From: an uncultured Clostridia bacterium
GTDB taxonomy: Bacteria; Bacillota_A; Clostridia; Christensenellales; Aristaeellaceae
DNA: 38,243 nt
Direction: 5' to 3'
Assembly (NCBI GenBank): GCA_946408865.1
Contig: CAMJTZ010000002.1
Span: 1-38,243, forward strand
Shown here: positions 22,731 through 30,355 of the stretch, in pieces
Numbering within the stretch: the first letter of the stretch is position 1
How the letters are laid out: each line of letters starts with the position of its first letter
Program-made: the position numbers and the translations under genes
Notes under the pieces: generated by a model
Database searches by the model: none
Seen by the model: the letters and a program-made list of their open reading frames with translations, nothing else
Told to the model about the DNA's origin: nothing

Positions 22731-24152
22731 ATGGACTGGAGAAGGATCGCCGATCATTTTGATCCGATGACCTGCGTGCTTTCTGTGGAAAAGAAGCCGG
22801 ACGGAAAATGCGGAACGGTCCGCATCGTCACCGGCAATCAGAAATATATCGATTCCATCGCCCTCGCGTCCGGGGCGGTCGGCCTGGACAGCACGGAGAA
22901 GGTGGAGTTCGTTCCGGGCAGCGAGTACACGCGCTACATCCCGAAGGACCTGAACTTCGAGGAGGTCTGTTTCCGCGCGGCGATCCTGAAGCAGCCCGTC
23001 CACAACTGCGTGCACGCGCCCCGCTATGACTTCGACATTATGGCGTATTTTATGCCGATGGAAAGCAAAGAGGAAAACATCGGCTACTGCACCTATTCCC
23101 AGGTGCTTCTTCCGAAAAATGACAACAACCTGATGTCCCTGAATATCTCCCAGGAAACCGCGATGGAGGTGATCGGCACCTGCATCAAGCTGCGGGAGGA
23201 CAAACCTTTCCGCGAAATCATGCAGGAAGTGATCGAAAACATCCTCACGATCTGCGGCGCGGAGTACTGCTGCGTGCTCCTGATGGACTCCGGCCAGCGG
23301 AAATGCACCGTGCTGGCCCAGGCCAAGGCGCCTGGATCCAGCCTCTCCCGGATGGAGGATTACCTGGACGACGATTTCTACTCCCTGGCGGAATCCTGGA
23401 TGGATACCATGAGCGGCAGCTTCTGCATCGTGGTCCGGGACGCGCAGGATATGGACTTTATCCGGGAGCGGAATCCGGCCTGGTACAGATCGCTGAAGGC
23501 CGCCCGGGTGGACCGGCTGGTGCTGTATCCCCTGATCTCCCGCGGGCAGCTGCTGGGATACATTTACGCCTCGAACTTCAGTGAGGACGACGCGGCCCAC
23601 ATCAAGGACACCCTGGAGCTGACCACCTACTTCATCGCCTCGGAGATCGCGAACAACCAGCTCATCGAGCAGCTGCAGGAGATGAGCCGGATGGATCTCC
23701 TGACCGGCGTGATGAACCGGAACGCCATGAACGCCCGGATCGGCGCGATCACGGAAGTGTACGGTGAAACGCCCGCGCAGCTGGGCGTCGTCTTCGCGGA
23801 TATGAACGGACTCAAGTATATCAACGATCACCAGGGCCACGAGGCGGGCGACCTGCTGCTGAAAAACGCCGCGAACATTCTGCAGAACACCTTTGCCGGC
23901 GGGGAAATCTACCGGGCCGGCGGGGACGAGTTCTTCATCCTCGTGCCGGGGGCGGACGAGACGGAGCTGCAGGCGAAAATCACCGAAATCAAGAAGAAGT
24001 CCGGGATGTTTGACAACGTCAGCTTTGCCGCCGGATACTGCGTCCTCCGGGCCGGAATGGATCCGCGCAAGGCCCTGTCCGAAGCGGACGCGATGATGTA
24101 CGAGGACAAGGAAAACTGCTACCGTGAAAACCCCGAACTGAGACGGGACTGA
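22731..24152 (+). CDS. cytoplasmic GAF-GGDEF diguanylate cyclase
   Basis: The 473-aa soluble protein has an N-terminal sensor-like region (about 1-145), a GAF-like domain (about 150-305: REIMQEVIENILTICGAEYC, ending LVLYPLISRGQLLGYIYASN) and a GGDEF domain (about 315-473). The active signature RAGGDEF is intact at 397-401, after FADMNGLKYINDHQGHEAGD. The RxxD product-inhibition site is missing, as in the other GGDEF protein here. It should make cyclic di-GMP in response to an unknown cytoplasmic signal. It heads an operon with a lipid kinase (39 bp away) and an Fe-S membrane protein. Confidence 0.9.
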   Translation: MDWRRIADHFDPMTCVLSVEKKPDGKCGTVRIVTGNQKYIDSIALASGAVGLDSTEKVEFVPGSEYTRYIPKDLNFEEVCFRAAILKQPVHNCVHAPRYDFDIMAYFMPMESKEENIGYCTYSQVLLPKNDNNLMSLNISQETAMEVIGTCIKLREDKPFREIMQEVIENILTICGAEYCCVLLMDSGQRKCTVLAQAKAPGSSLSRMEDYLDDDFYSLAESWMDTMSGSFCIVVRDAQDMDFIRERNPAWYRSLKAARVDRLVLYPLISRGQLLGYIYASNFSEDDAAHIKDTLELTTYFIASEIANNQLIEQLQEMSRMDLLTGVMNRNAMNARIGAITEVYGETPAQLGVVFADMNGLKYINDHQGHEAGDLLLKNAANILQNTFAGGEIYRAGGDEFFILVPGADETELQAKITEIKKKSGMFDNVSFAAGYCVLRAGMDPRKALSEADAMMYEDKENCYRENPELRRD

Positions 24153-24191
24153 AAAAACCCGGAACCGTTCCGGAGGAAGGAGCCTGCCCGG

Positions 24192-25076
24192 ATGAAAAAA
24201 CTCCACCTGGTCATCAACCCGAACGCCGGAACCCGTCAGGGCCGGCGCCTGCTTCCGGATTTCATTTCCGCCTTCAGCCGGGCCGGCTATCTCTGCACCG
24301 TCTGCTGCACGGAGAAGCGGGGAGACGCTGTGGAGTATACCCGGGAATTCGCCGGGGAGGCGGACCTGGTGGCCGTCTCCGGCGGGGACGGCACCCTGAA
24401 CGAGGTGATCACCGGACTGCTGCAGGGAGGCCATCATACCCCCATCGGCTATATCCCCTGCGGCAGCACCAACGATTTCGCGGCGGGGCTCGGCATTCCG
24501 AGACAGCCCATGAAGGCTGTGCAGGCCATTCTTGAGGGAGAACCCTGCACGCTGGATATCGGCTGCTTCGGAAAGGAACGGTACTTCAGCTATACCGCTT
24601 CCTTCGGCGCCTTCACCAGCGTTTCCTGGTCCACGCCCCAGAACGTCAAAAACGTGATCGGCCACGCCGCCTATATCCTGGAGGGGATCCGCTCTCTGGC
24701 GGATATCCGTCCCATCCATATCAAAATCGCTGCCGACGGGCAGCAGTATGAAGACGATTACCTCTTTGCTGCCATCTGCAATTCCACCTCTCTCGGGGGC
24801 GTCCTGAAGCTGGCGGACAACGAGGTCCATCTGAACGACGGCCTCTTTGAGGCCCTGCTGATTCCTTTCCCGCCGGATCTGCTGGCGCTCAACCAGATTC
24901 TGAACGCCCTGCGGACCCGCCACTACGACGATCCGTCCCTCCGTTTCCTCCGGGCGTCCCGTTTTGTTTTTGAAGGCGCTCCGCACCTGAAATGGACCCT
25001 GGACGGGGAGGAGGCCGAAGGCGCCTCCGTCACGGAGATCCGCAATATCCACAACGCGGTCACAATCCGGCGCTGA
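24192..25076 (+). CDS. diacylglycerol/lipid kinase family protein (DgkB/YegS-like)
   Basis: A 294-aa lipid kinase that phosphorylates diacylglycerol or a related lipid with ATP at the inner face of the membrane. Visible signatures are the N-terminal HLVINPNAGTRQGRR, the nucleotide-binding SGGDGTLNEV and IPCGSTNDFAAGLG, and the C-terminal NEVHLNDGLFEALLIPFP with WTLDGEE. Length matches DgkB and YegS. GGAGGAAGGAG lies upstream of ATG 24192. A cellular link to the cyclic di-GMP gene upstream is not evident. Confidence 0.92.
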   Translation: MKKLHLVINPNAGTRQGRRLLPDFISAFSRAGYLCTVCCTEKRGDAVEYTREFAGEADLVAVSGGDGTLNEVITGLLQGGHHTPIGYIPCGSTNDFAAGLGIPRQPMKAVQAILEGEPCTLDIGCFGKERYFSYTASFGAFTSVSWSTPQNVKNVIGHAAYILEGIRSLADIRPIHIKIAADGQQYEDDYLFAAICNSTSLGGVLKLADNEVHLNDGLFEALLIPFPPDLLALNQILNALRTRHYDDPSLRFLRASRFVFEGAPHLKWTLDGEEAEGASVTEIRNIHNAVTIRR

Positions 25077-25101
25077 ACGCGGAACTGAAGAAGGTGCTGC
25101 G

Positions 25102-25920
25102 ATGAAAAAATACGTGCTGCCGGTTCTCATGCTGACGGTGTTTGAGACGATTGCCGTCGTGCTGTGGCTGACAAAGGACAATCTGTTTTATCTGTTCAAT
25201 TTCAGCTATATCGGTATTTCAATCTCACTGGGGATGTTCCTGTATATCCGGAAGAACAGATTTGCCCGGCGGGTTGTTCAGCTGCTTGTAGGGCTGTATA
25301 TGCTGATTTACCTCGGACTGATCTGCAATGAAAACATGCAGATCGAGGGATTCTGGTATTATCTGTTTACCGGCGTCTTTGAAGCGGCAACGATCCACTA
25401 CGCCGTCGCCAAGATCTTCGGCCCGCTGCTCTTCGGCAGAGGCTGGTGCGGATACGCCTGCTGGACAGCCATGGTTCTTGATTTCCTGCCGTACAAGGTT
25501 CCGGCCGGACCCCGCAGAAAGATCGGATGGATCCGGTACGTCACCTTCGCCGTTTCCCTGGCTTTTGTCGCGATGCTGTTTCTGACGCACGCAGGAAACA
25601 TGGAACGCATCATGTTCTGGGCCTTTCTCATCGGAAACATTCTGTATTACGCTGTCGGAATCGCCCTGGCATTCCTTTTTAAGGACAACCGCGCTTTCTG
25701 CAAATACATCTGTCCGATTACCGTATTCCTGAAGCCGATGAGTTATTTCTCCCTGATGCGGGTCAAATGCGACAGGGAAAAATGCATCTCCTGCGGCAAA
25801 TGCAAAAAGGTCTGCCCGATGGACGTGGATGTGACAGATAATTCCCGGAAAAGAAAGAACGGAACGGAATGCATTCTCTGCATGGAATGCGTGAAAAACT
25901 GCCCGAAGAACGCGCTGTAA
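25102..25920 (+). CDS. membrane 4Fe-4S binding protein (NapH/CcoG-like)
   Basis: The 272-aa protein has about six membrane helices, the loop motif GRGWCGYACWT and a later KYICPITVFLKP (the paired Cys motifs of NapH-type proteins). It ends in a two-cluster ferredoxin module (CISCGKCKKVCPMD and CILCMECVKNCPKNAL). Such proteins move electrons between the membrane and an Fe-S partner. No partner reductase is adjacent, so the acceptor is unknown. It is a second, shorter relative of the N-terminal half of the protein at 8755-10338. The stop codon lies inside the left arm of a long perfect hairpin. Confidence 0.9.
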   Translation: MKKYVLPVLMLTVFETIAVVLWLTKDNLFYLFNFSYIGISISLGMFLYIRKNRFARRVVQLLVGLYMLIYLGLICNENMQIEGFWYYLFTGVFEAATIHYAVAKIFGPLLFGRGWCGYACWTAMVLDFLPYKVPAGPRRKIGWIRYVTFAVSLAFVAMLFLTHAGNMERIMFWAFLIGNILYYAVGIALAFLFKDNRAFCKYICPITVFLKPMSYFSLMRVKCDREKCISCGKCKKVCPMDVDVTDNSRKRKNGTECILCMECVKNCPKNAL

Positions 25921-25958
25921 TCAAAACCACCGGCTTAGCCGGTGGTTTTGATTACAGC
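25914..25958. terminator. 21-bp perfect hairpin, bidirectional terminator
   Basis: 25914-25934 is the exact reverse complement of 25938-25958, with a TTA loop. The core CCACCGGCTTAGCCGGTGG is flanked by AAAA and TTTT inside the stem. It contains the stop codon of the plus-strand gene and ends 12 bp before the stop of the convergent peptide gene, so it serves both strands. Confidence 0.85.
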
Positions 25959-25970
25959 AGTCATTTTTGA

Positions 25971-26168
25971 TCAGCTGATTTTGTCAATCGCGATTTCAGT
26001 TGCCGCATAGACGGTTCCGGCCACCAGCGCGCCGACCGGTCCGGTGACAAATCCGACCGCCGCCGCGGTCACTCCGCCGACCATATGCAGGACCTTCGTG
26101 AGGGTGCTTCCTCCGGTTACCGCTTCCATTTCATTGAGGTTCAGTTCCGTCATTGCTGTATTCATCAT
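25971..26168 (-). CDS. double-glycine leader peptide, class II bacteriocin-like
   Basis: The long open frame here is not the gene. The real start is ATG 26168 (then ATG 26165) after AAGGAGAT, giving 65 aa. The N-terminus TELNLNEMEAVTGG (Gly19-Gly20) is a double-glycine leader of the kind cut by C39-type ABC exporters. The 45-residue mature part is Gly/Ala/Val-rich and hydrophobic with a GxxxG (GFVTG), like pore-forming class II bacteriocins or their two-peptide units. No exporter, immunity or regulator gene is adjacent, so it is an orphan. A second leader of the same type is at 35086. Confidence 0.8.
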   Translation of the reverse strand: MMNTAMTELNLNEMEAVTGGSTLTKVLHMVGGVTAAAVGFVTGPVGALVAGTVYAATEIAIDKIS

Positions 26169-26287
26169 CTTTATCTCCTTTACAAACTCTCTTTTTATTT
26201 TGTTTCTGTCAGGCTTTATCGCGCTGACATCTCGATCTACGCAGCCCGAAAAGGAGATGGCAGTACAATCAAAAAACATTAAAACAT

Positions 26288-26317
26288 ATTGACATAGTAG
26301 GTAAATGCTGATAAGAT
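26288..26317 (+). promoter_or_regulatory. met operon promoter with shared sulfur-regulon motif
   Basis: TTGACA (26289-26294), 17-bp spacer, TAAGAT (26312-26317). Eighteen bases (26288-26305) are identical to the nifS promoter at 14751. Transcription should begin near 26324, leaving a 280-nt leader before metN. Confidence 0.78.
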
Positions 26318-26369
26318 GCACCTGTGCTTCCGGAAGGAAGCCGGAAAAAGAGGAAAGGAGGCGCAGACC

Positions 26370-26489
26370 ATGTTCAGCGTGAAGAAGGAATCCAGGCGAA
26401 ATACGATGTGTCGAATGCTGATCTCCCGGGCAGTTCAGATGGCTGGGGCGTCCGCACGCGGTTGTTTGCGCCTTTGCGATTTGCAGTAA
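26370..26489 (+). CDS. 39-aa Met/Cys-rich leader peptide of the met operon
   Basis: A short frame lies between promoter and metN, with one of the best ribosome sites in the window (AAAGGAGG, 8 nt before ATG 26370). Seven of 39 residues are Met or Cys: Met at 1, 13, 16 and 24, Cys at 14, 32 and 36. There is a TMCRM cluster early and the ending RGCLRLCDLQ. The stop at 26487 falls in the loop of a large hairpin that competes with a terminator. Position, strength and composition argue for a regulatory leader peptide sensing charged tRNA-Cys or tRNA-Met, not a functional protein. This is inference. Confidence 0.65.
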   Translation: MFSVKKESRRNTMCRMLISRAVQMAGASARGCLRLCDLQ

Positions 26490-26547
26490 CATTCTGCGAA
26501 AGCCATGATCTGCCCGGGAGCGTGAGACGCTTCCGGGTATTTTATTA
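26423..26547 (+). promoter_or_regulatory. putative attenuator: antiterminator and terminator hairpins
   Basis: CTCCCGGGCAG (26423-26433) pairs perfectly with CTGCCCGGGAG (26510-26520), and the helix is extended by ATGGCT (26439-26444) with AGCCAT (26501-26506). The alternative stem CCCGGGAGCGT (26513-26523) with ACGCTTCCGGG (26527-26537), one G-U, is followed by TATTTTATTA and looks like a terminator. The two share 26513-26520, so only one can form. The leader peptide is read through the first arm. Confidence 0.65.
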
Positions 26548-26605
26548 CGCCCGGGGGGCGGAAGACGCAGGATCCCGGAGAGGAAGAGAGGCGGAGGAAC
26601 CGGCA

Positions 26606-27694
26606 ATGATTGATATCGCGCATGTATCCAAGACGTTCCGGGAAAAGAAAACGGAGGTCCGGGCGCTCCGGGATGTCAGCATCCGCGTGAACCGGGGCGA
26701 GATCTACGGGATCGTCGGTTTCTCCGGAGCGGGAAAGTCCACCCTGATCCGCCTGGTGAACCGGCTGGAGACGCCGGACGAGGGAACGGTCACGGTGGAA
26801 GGGCAGGAGCTTTCCGGCCTGAAGGGTACCGCGCTGCACGCCCTGCGCAGGCGGATCGGGATGGTTTTCCAGCAGTTCAACCTGCTGGAGGGGAAGACGG
26901 TCTGGCACAACGTGGCGATTCCGCTGATCCTTGAGCACCGCAGCCGGGCGGAGATCGAAAAGCGGGTGGCGGAGGTGCTGGCGTTTGTGGAACTCTCCGA
27001 CAAGCGGGACGCCTACGTCAGCCAGCTCTCCGGCGGGCAGAAACAGCGGGTCGGCATCGCGCGGGCCCTGGCCACCAGCCCGGAAATCCTGCTGTGCGAC
27101 GAGGCGACCAGCGCGCTGGATCCCCAGACGACGGAATCCATCCTGAAGCTGCTGAAGCGGGTCAACGAGGAAATGGGGATCACGATCCTGCTGATTACCC
27201 ACCAGATGCAGGTGATCCAGCTGATCTGCGACCGGGTGGCCGTGATGGAACACGGACAGGTCGTGGAGGAAGGCGCCGTGCTGGACGTGTTCGGACGGCC
27301 GAAGGAGGAAGTGACAAAGCGCTTCGTGCGCACGGTGATCAACGACCAGGTGCCGGAGACCTTCTACGATACGATCCGCGCGGAGAACCGGCATTACCGC
27401 CTGGAACAGCTGAAGTTCATCGGGGATTCCGTCAACGAGCCTGTGATCGCGAACCTGTGCCGGCGGGAAGGGCTGGAGGTCAATATCATCGGCGCGAACA
27501 TTTCCCAGATGCAGGGGAGCATGATGAGTGTGTTTATCCTCCAGCTGATCGGGGAAACGGAGAACATTGAAGCGGCGGAAGCCTATATCGACGGTTCGGG
27601 GGCGCTGCGGCAGCGGCTTTTCATCGACTGGGACAGCCGGACGATTACGGAGATTCCCGCCGGGAAAGGAGCGGAAGGATGGAAGACTTTCTGA
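26606..27694 (+). CDS. metN: methionine ABC transporter ATP-binding protein MetN (copy 1)
   Basis: ATG 26606 is chosen (GGCGGAGGAAC upstream); the open frame extends into the leader but has no ribosome site there. The 362-aa ATPase powers uptake of methionine or related sulfur compounds. Walker A GFSGAGKST is at 38-46, signature LSGGQ at 141-145, Walker B ILLCDEATSALD, and the switch His in LLITHQM. After about residue 265 comes a NIL domain, the ligand-sensing C-terminal domain special to MetN that allows inhibition by internal methionine. It overlaps metI by 16 nt. Confidence 0.94.
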   Translation: MIDIAHVSKTFREKKTEVRALRDVSIRVNRGEIYGIVGFSGAGKSTLIRLVNRLETPDEGTVTVEGQELSGLKGTALHALRRRIGMVFQQFNLLEGKTVWHNVAIPLILEHRSRAEIEKRVAEVLAFVELSDKRDAYVSQLSGGQKQRVGIARALATSPEILLCDEATSALDPQTTESILKLLKRVNEEMGITILLITHQMQVIQLICDRVAVMEHGQVVEEGAVLDVFGRPKEEVTKRFVRTVINDQVPETFYDTIRAENRHYRLEQLKFIGDSVNEPVIANLCRREGLEVNIIGANISQMQGSMMSVFILQLIGETENIEAAEAYIDGSGALRQRLFIDWDSRTITEIPAGKGAEGWKTF

Positions 27695-28368
27695 ACAGCA
27701 AGGTGTTCGGGATCAAATGGAGCAGGCTGCTGCTCAACTGTCAGCAGACGCTCTACATGGTCGGATTGGCGCTGCTGATCGGCACGTTCATCGGCCTGAT
27801 CCTGGCGCTGATCCTGGTGCTGACCCGCAAGGGCGGCGTCGTGCAGGGCCGGGCGGCGCGGATGGTATACAGCGTGGTGAACGTTTACGTGAACGTGGTG
27901 CGGTCGGTGCCGTTTGTGATTCTGCTGGTGACGATCATGCCCTTCACCCGGATGATCATGGGAACGACGATCGGCTCCACGGCCGCGCTGGTGCCGCTGG
28001 TGCTTTACATCAGTCCGTACCTGGCCCGGCTGATCGAAAACAGCCTGCTGGAGTGCTCGCCGGGCATCATCGAAGCCGCGAAGGCGATGGGGGCGAATAC
28101 CCGGCAGGTGATCCGGTACTTCCTGGTGCCGGAGACGCTGGGAAGCATGGTGCTGGCGCTGACGACCGGCGCGATCGGCCTGCTGGGCGCTTCCGCCATG
28201 GCCGGCTACGTGGGCGGCGGCGGTATCGGCGACCTGGCCCTGACCTACGGATACGAGAAAATGAATACGCCGCTGATGATCCTGACGGTCATCATCCTGG
28301 TGGCCTTCGTGCAGCTGATCCAGCTGCTGGGCGGCGCGATTTCAAGAAAGCTGAGGGCGCACAGATGA
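27679..28368 (+). CDS. metI: methionine ABC transporter permease MetI (copy 1)
   Basis: The 229-aa permease has five membrane helices, and two copies form the channel. The coupling loop facing MetN is seen as EAAKAMGANTRQVIRYFLVPET, the family's EAA motif. VNVVRSVPFVILLV and AGYVGGGGIGDLAL are typical MetI segments. GGAAAGGAG precedes ATG 27679, inside the end of metN, so the subunits are coupled. A 143-bp gap follows before metQ, holding the palindrome CGGTCCCGGGACCG (about 28419-28432) but no clear terminator or promoter. Confidence 0.94.
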   Translation: MEDFLNSKVFGIKWSRLLLNCQQTLYMVGLALLIGTFIGLILALILVLTRKGGVVQGRAARMVYSVVNVYVNVVRSVPFVILLVTIMPFTRMIMGTTIGSTAALVPLVLYISPYLARLIENSLLECSPGIIEAAKAMGANTRQVIRYFLVPETLGSMVLALTTGAIGLLGASAMAGYVGGGGIGDLALTYGYEKMNTPLMILTVIILVAFVQLIQLLGGAISRKLRAHR

Positions 28369-28511
28369 GTCCTGCGATGAGAAAAAACAGATGGTCGGAG
28401 CGATGTCGGCATACAGGCCGGTCCCGGGACCGAATGTGAAAAAGAATGAAAACCAAAAACCGGTAAAACAGAATAATAAATGCTGAAGAAATGAAAGAGA
28501 GGTAACAACCC

Positions 28512-29351
28512 ATGAAAAAGATTTTTGCGATCCTGCTGGCCCTGTCCCTGCTGCTTACTGCTGCGGCCTTTGCCGAAAACGAAGTGATCAAAACGGACAA
28601 AACCCTGATTAAATATTCCAAATCCCAGGGACCCTACACCGAGCTGTTTGAACTGGCGATTATCCCGATCCTGGAAGCCCGGGGCTACACCTTCGAGGTG
28701 GTGGAATCCTCCGAGCTGCTGGTCGCGGACCAGTTCCTGCAGAACGGGGAAGTGGACGTGAACGTGGAGCAGCACACCGCCTACGCGAACAACTTCAACG
28801 CCAACAACAACGGCGACCTGACGCCCATCAGCGTCATTCCGACGGTTCCGGCGGCCATCTATTCCGCAAACCACGAGACGCTGGACGAAGTGGCGGACGG
28901 GTTCACGGTCGCCATCCCCAACGACGCCTCCAACACTGCCCGCTGCCTGGCGATCCTCCAGAAGATCGGCTGGATCAAGCTGGATGAGAACGTGGAAATC
29001 TCCAAGGTGACCGTCGACGACGTGGTGGAGAATCCCTATCACCTGGAGCTGATCGAGCAGAAGAGCCTGACCATTCCGGCGGCGATCCAGGATTACGACT
29101 ACGTGGTGATTACCGGCTCCATCGTCTACAACGCCCACGTGAACGAAAGCTATCCGGCGCTGGCGCAGGAGGATATCCTTGATCATCTGATCCTGCAGGT
29201 GGTCGTGAAGGCGGAGAACGTCAACACGGACTGGGCGCAGGCGATCGTCGCGGCCTACCATTCCGACGAATTCAAGGCGTACCTGGAGAAGGAGAACGCC
29301 CCGGACGGATTCTGGAAGGGCCTCTGGTGGATTCCGGACGATCTGAAATGA
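28512..29351 (+). CDS. metQ: MetQ/NlpA-type substrate-binding protein (normal lobe order)
   Basis: The 279-aa precursor belongs to the NlpA/MetQ family, which delivers methionine or related ligands to MetNI. The two lobes are in usual order: N-lobe (about 25-125, including VDVNVEQHTAYANNFN where the family has D.N.FQH..YL) and C-lobe (VAIPNDASNTARCLAILQKIG onward). The signal peptide ends TAAAFA-E and has no lipobox cysteine, which is unusual because Gram-positive MetQ is normally a lipoprotein. The C-lobe is rather divergent near the ligand site (VITGSIVYNAHVNES), so the ligand may not be methionine. GAGAGGTAAC precedes the start. Confidence 0.88.
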   Translation: MKKIFAILLALSLLLTAAAFAENEVIKTDKTLIKYSKSQGPYTELFELAIIPILEARGYTFEVVESSELLVADQFLQNGEVDVNVEQHTAYANNFNANNNGDLTPISVIPTVPAAIYSANHETLDEVADGFTVAIPNDASNTARCLAILQKIGWIKLDENVEISKVTVDDVVENPYHLELIEQKSLTIPAAIQDYDYVVITGSIVYNAHVNESYPALAQEDILDHLILQVVVKAENVNTDWAQAIVAAYHSDEFKAYLEKENAPDGFWKGLWWIPDDLK

Positions 29352-29407
29352 AATAACCGTTCCCTGAAGACGGAGAATGCAGAAAAAGAAAACGGAGGAA
29401 GAAGAAA

Positions 29408-30319
29408 ATGAAGAAGAATATCAAACGGTTCCTTTCCCTGGCGGTTTCCCTGGTTCTGCTGCTGGCATCTTCCGCCGCCGCGGCGGAAACGCTGCAGATC
29501 GGCGTTCCGGACGACGGCACCAATCTTTCCCGCGGCATCAAGCTCCTGGAGACGGCCGGCCTGCTGACGGTACGGCCGGAGGCCGGCTATACCCCCGAGA
29601 TCGCCGATATCACCGGCTATCTGTATGACATCGAAGTGGTTCCGGTGCAGGCGAACACGCTGCCTTCCACCCTCGGCGACTTCGGCGCCTCCACGATCAA
29701 CGGAACCTACGCGATTCCCAACGGCCTGCTTCCCTCCCGGGACGGCCTGATCATCGAGAAGCAGAGCGAGAACGGCGACAACCCCTATGTGAACATCATT
29801 GTGGCCCGCACGGCGGACAAGGACAACGAGACCTACGCGAAGGTCGTCGCGGCGTATCAGACGCAGCAGGTGGCAGAATTCCTGCTGGTCAACTACAGCG
29901 AAGCCTTCTTCCCGGCGTTTGATTATGACAGCAATATTGCCCTGACGGAGGAGCAGGCGAAGGAAATTGTCGCCTATACGTCTGAGAAGGAAGGAAAGAC
30001 CGTGGTGAAGGTCGGCGTCTGCGGCGCGAACAACGACCAGTGGAAGGCGGTCCAGAAAGTGCTGGACGAGGAAAACGCCGGCATCTTTATCGAACTGGTG
30101 GAGTTTGACGCCTACAATCTTCCGAATGAAGCGCTGAATTCCGGGGAGATCGACCTGAACGCATTCCAGCACAAGGCGTACCTCGCGAAGGATGCCGGAG
30201 ACAACGGATACGACCTGACGGTCATCGGCGACACGCTGATCGCGCCGCTGACCCTGTATTCCCAGAAGTTCGCGTCTCTCGACGCCCTGAAGGAAGCGGC
30301 CGGAAAGACTGCCGAATAA
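29408..30319 (+). CDS. circularly permuted MetQ/NlpA-like binding protein
   Basis: A 303-aa precursor with a signal peptide to about residue 26 (SAAAA-E, no lipobox). Residues about 28-171 match the C-terminal lobe of MetQ (LQIGVPDDGTNLSRGIKLLE, then TINGTYAIPNGLLPSRDGLI and NPYVNIIVARTADKD). A 24-residue linker follows. Residues about 196-303 match the N-terminal lobe (VKVGVCGANNDQWKAV, GEIDLNAFQHKAYLAKDAGD, then LIAPLTLYSQKFASLDALKE), after which the protein stops. In ordinary MetQ the second block comes first and runs straight into the first. No frameshift is needed, and the order is read in one frame. Conserved ligand-site segments are present in both lobes, so it could fold and bind. Confidence 0.87.
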   Translation: MKKNIKRFLSLAVSLVLLLASSAAAAETLQIGVPDDGTNLSRGIKLLETAGLLTVRPEAGYTPEIADITGYLYDIEVVPVQANTLPSTLGDFGASTINGTYAIPNGLLPSRDGLIIEKQSENGDNPYVNIIVARTADKDNETYAKVVAAYQTQQVAEFLLVNYSEAFFPAFDYDSNIALTEEQAKEIVAYTSEKEGKTVVKVGVCGANNDQWKAVQKVLDEENAGIFIELVEFDAYNLPNEALNSGEIDLNAFQHKAYLAKDAGDNGYDLTVIGDTLIAPLTLYSQKFASLDALKEAAGKTAE

Positions 30320-30355
30320 CAAGCGAAATCACAGCGGATAAAAGGCGGGCGCACC

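Noticed and set aside
22683..25181. 832-codon minus-strand open frame
   Set aside because: It runs antisense through three well-supported genes (GGDEF, lipid kinase and the start of the Fe-S protein), and has no ribosome site or recognisable domain.
26324..26605. N-terminal extension of metN into the leader
   Set aside because: The frame is open by chance. MetN aligns from the ATG at 26606, which has its own GGAGG, and the leader contains a better explained short ORF in another frame.
26318..26605. SAM (S-box) riboswitch or T-box in the met operon leader
   Set aside because: I looked for the S-box core (GAGGGA, GCAACC-type elements) and for the T-box sequence TGGTACCGCG and found neither. 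The hairpins fit a leader-peptide attenuator better.
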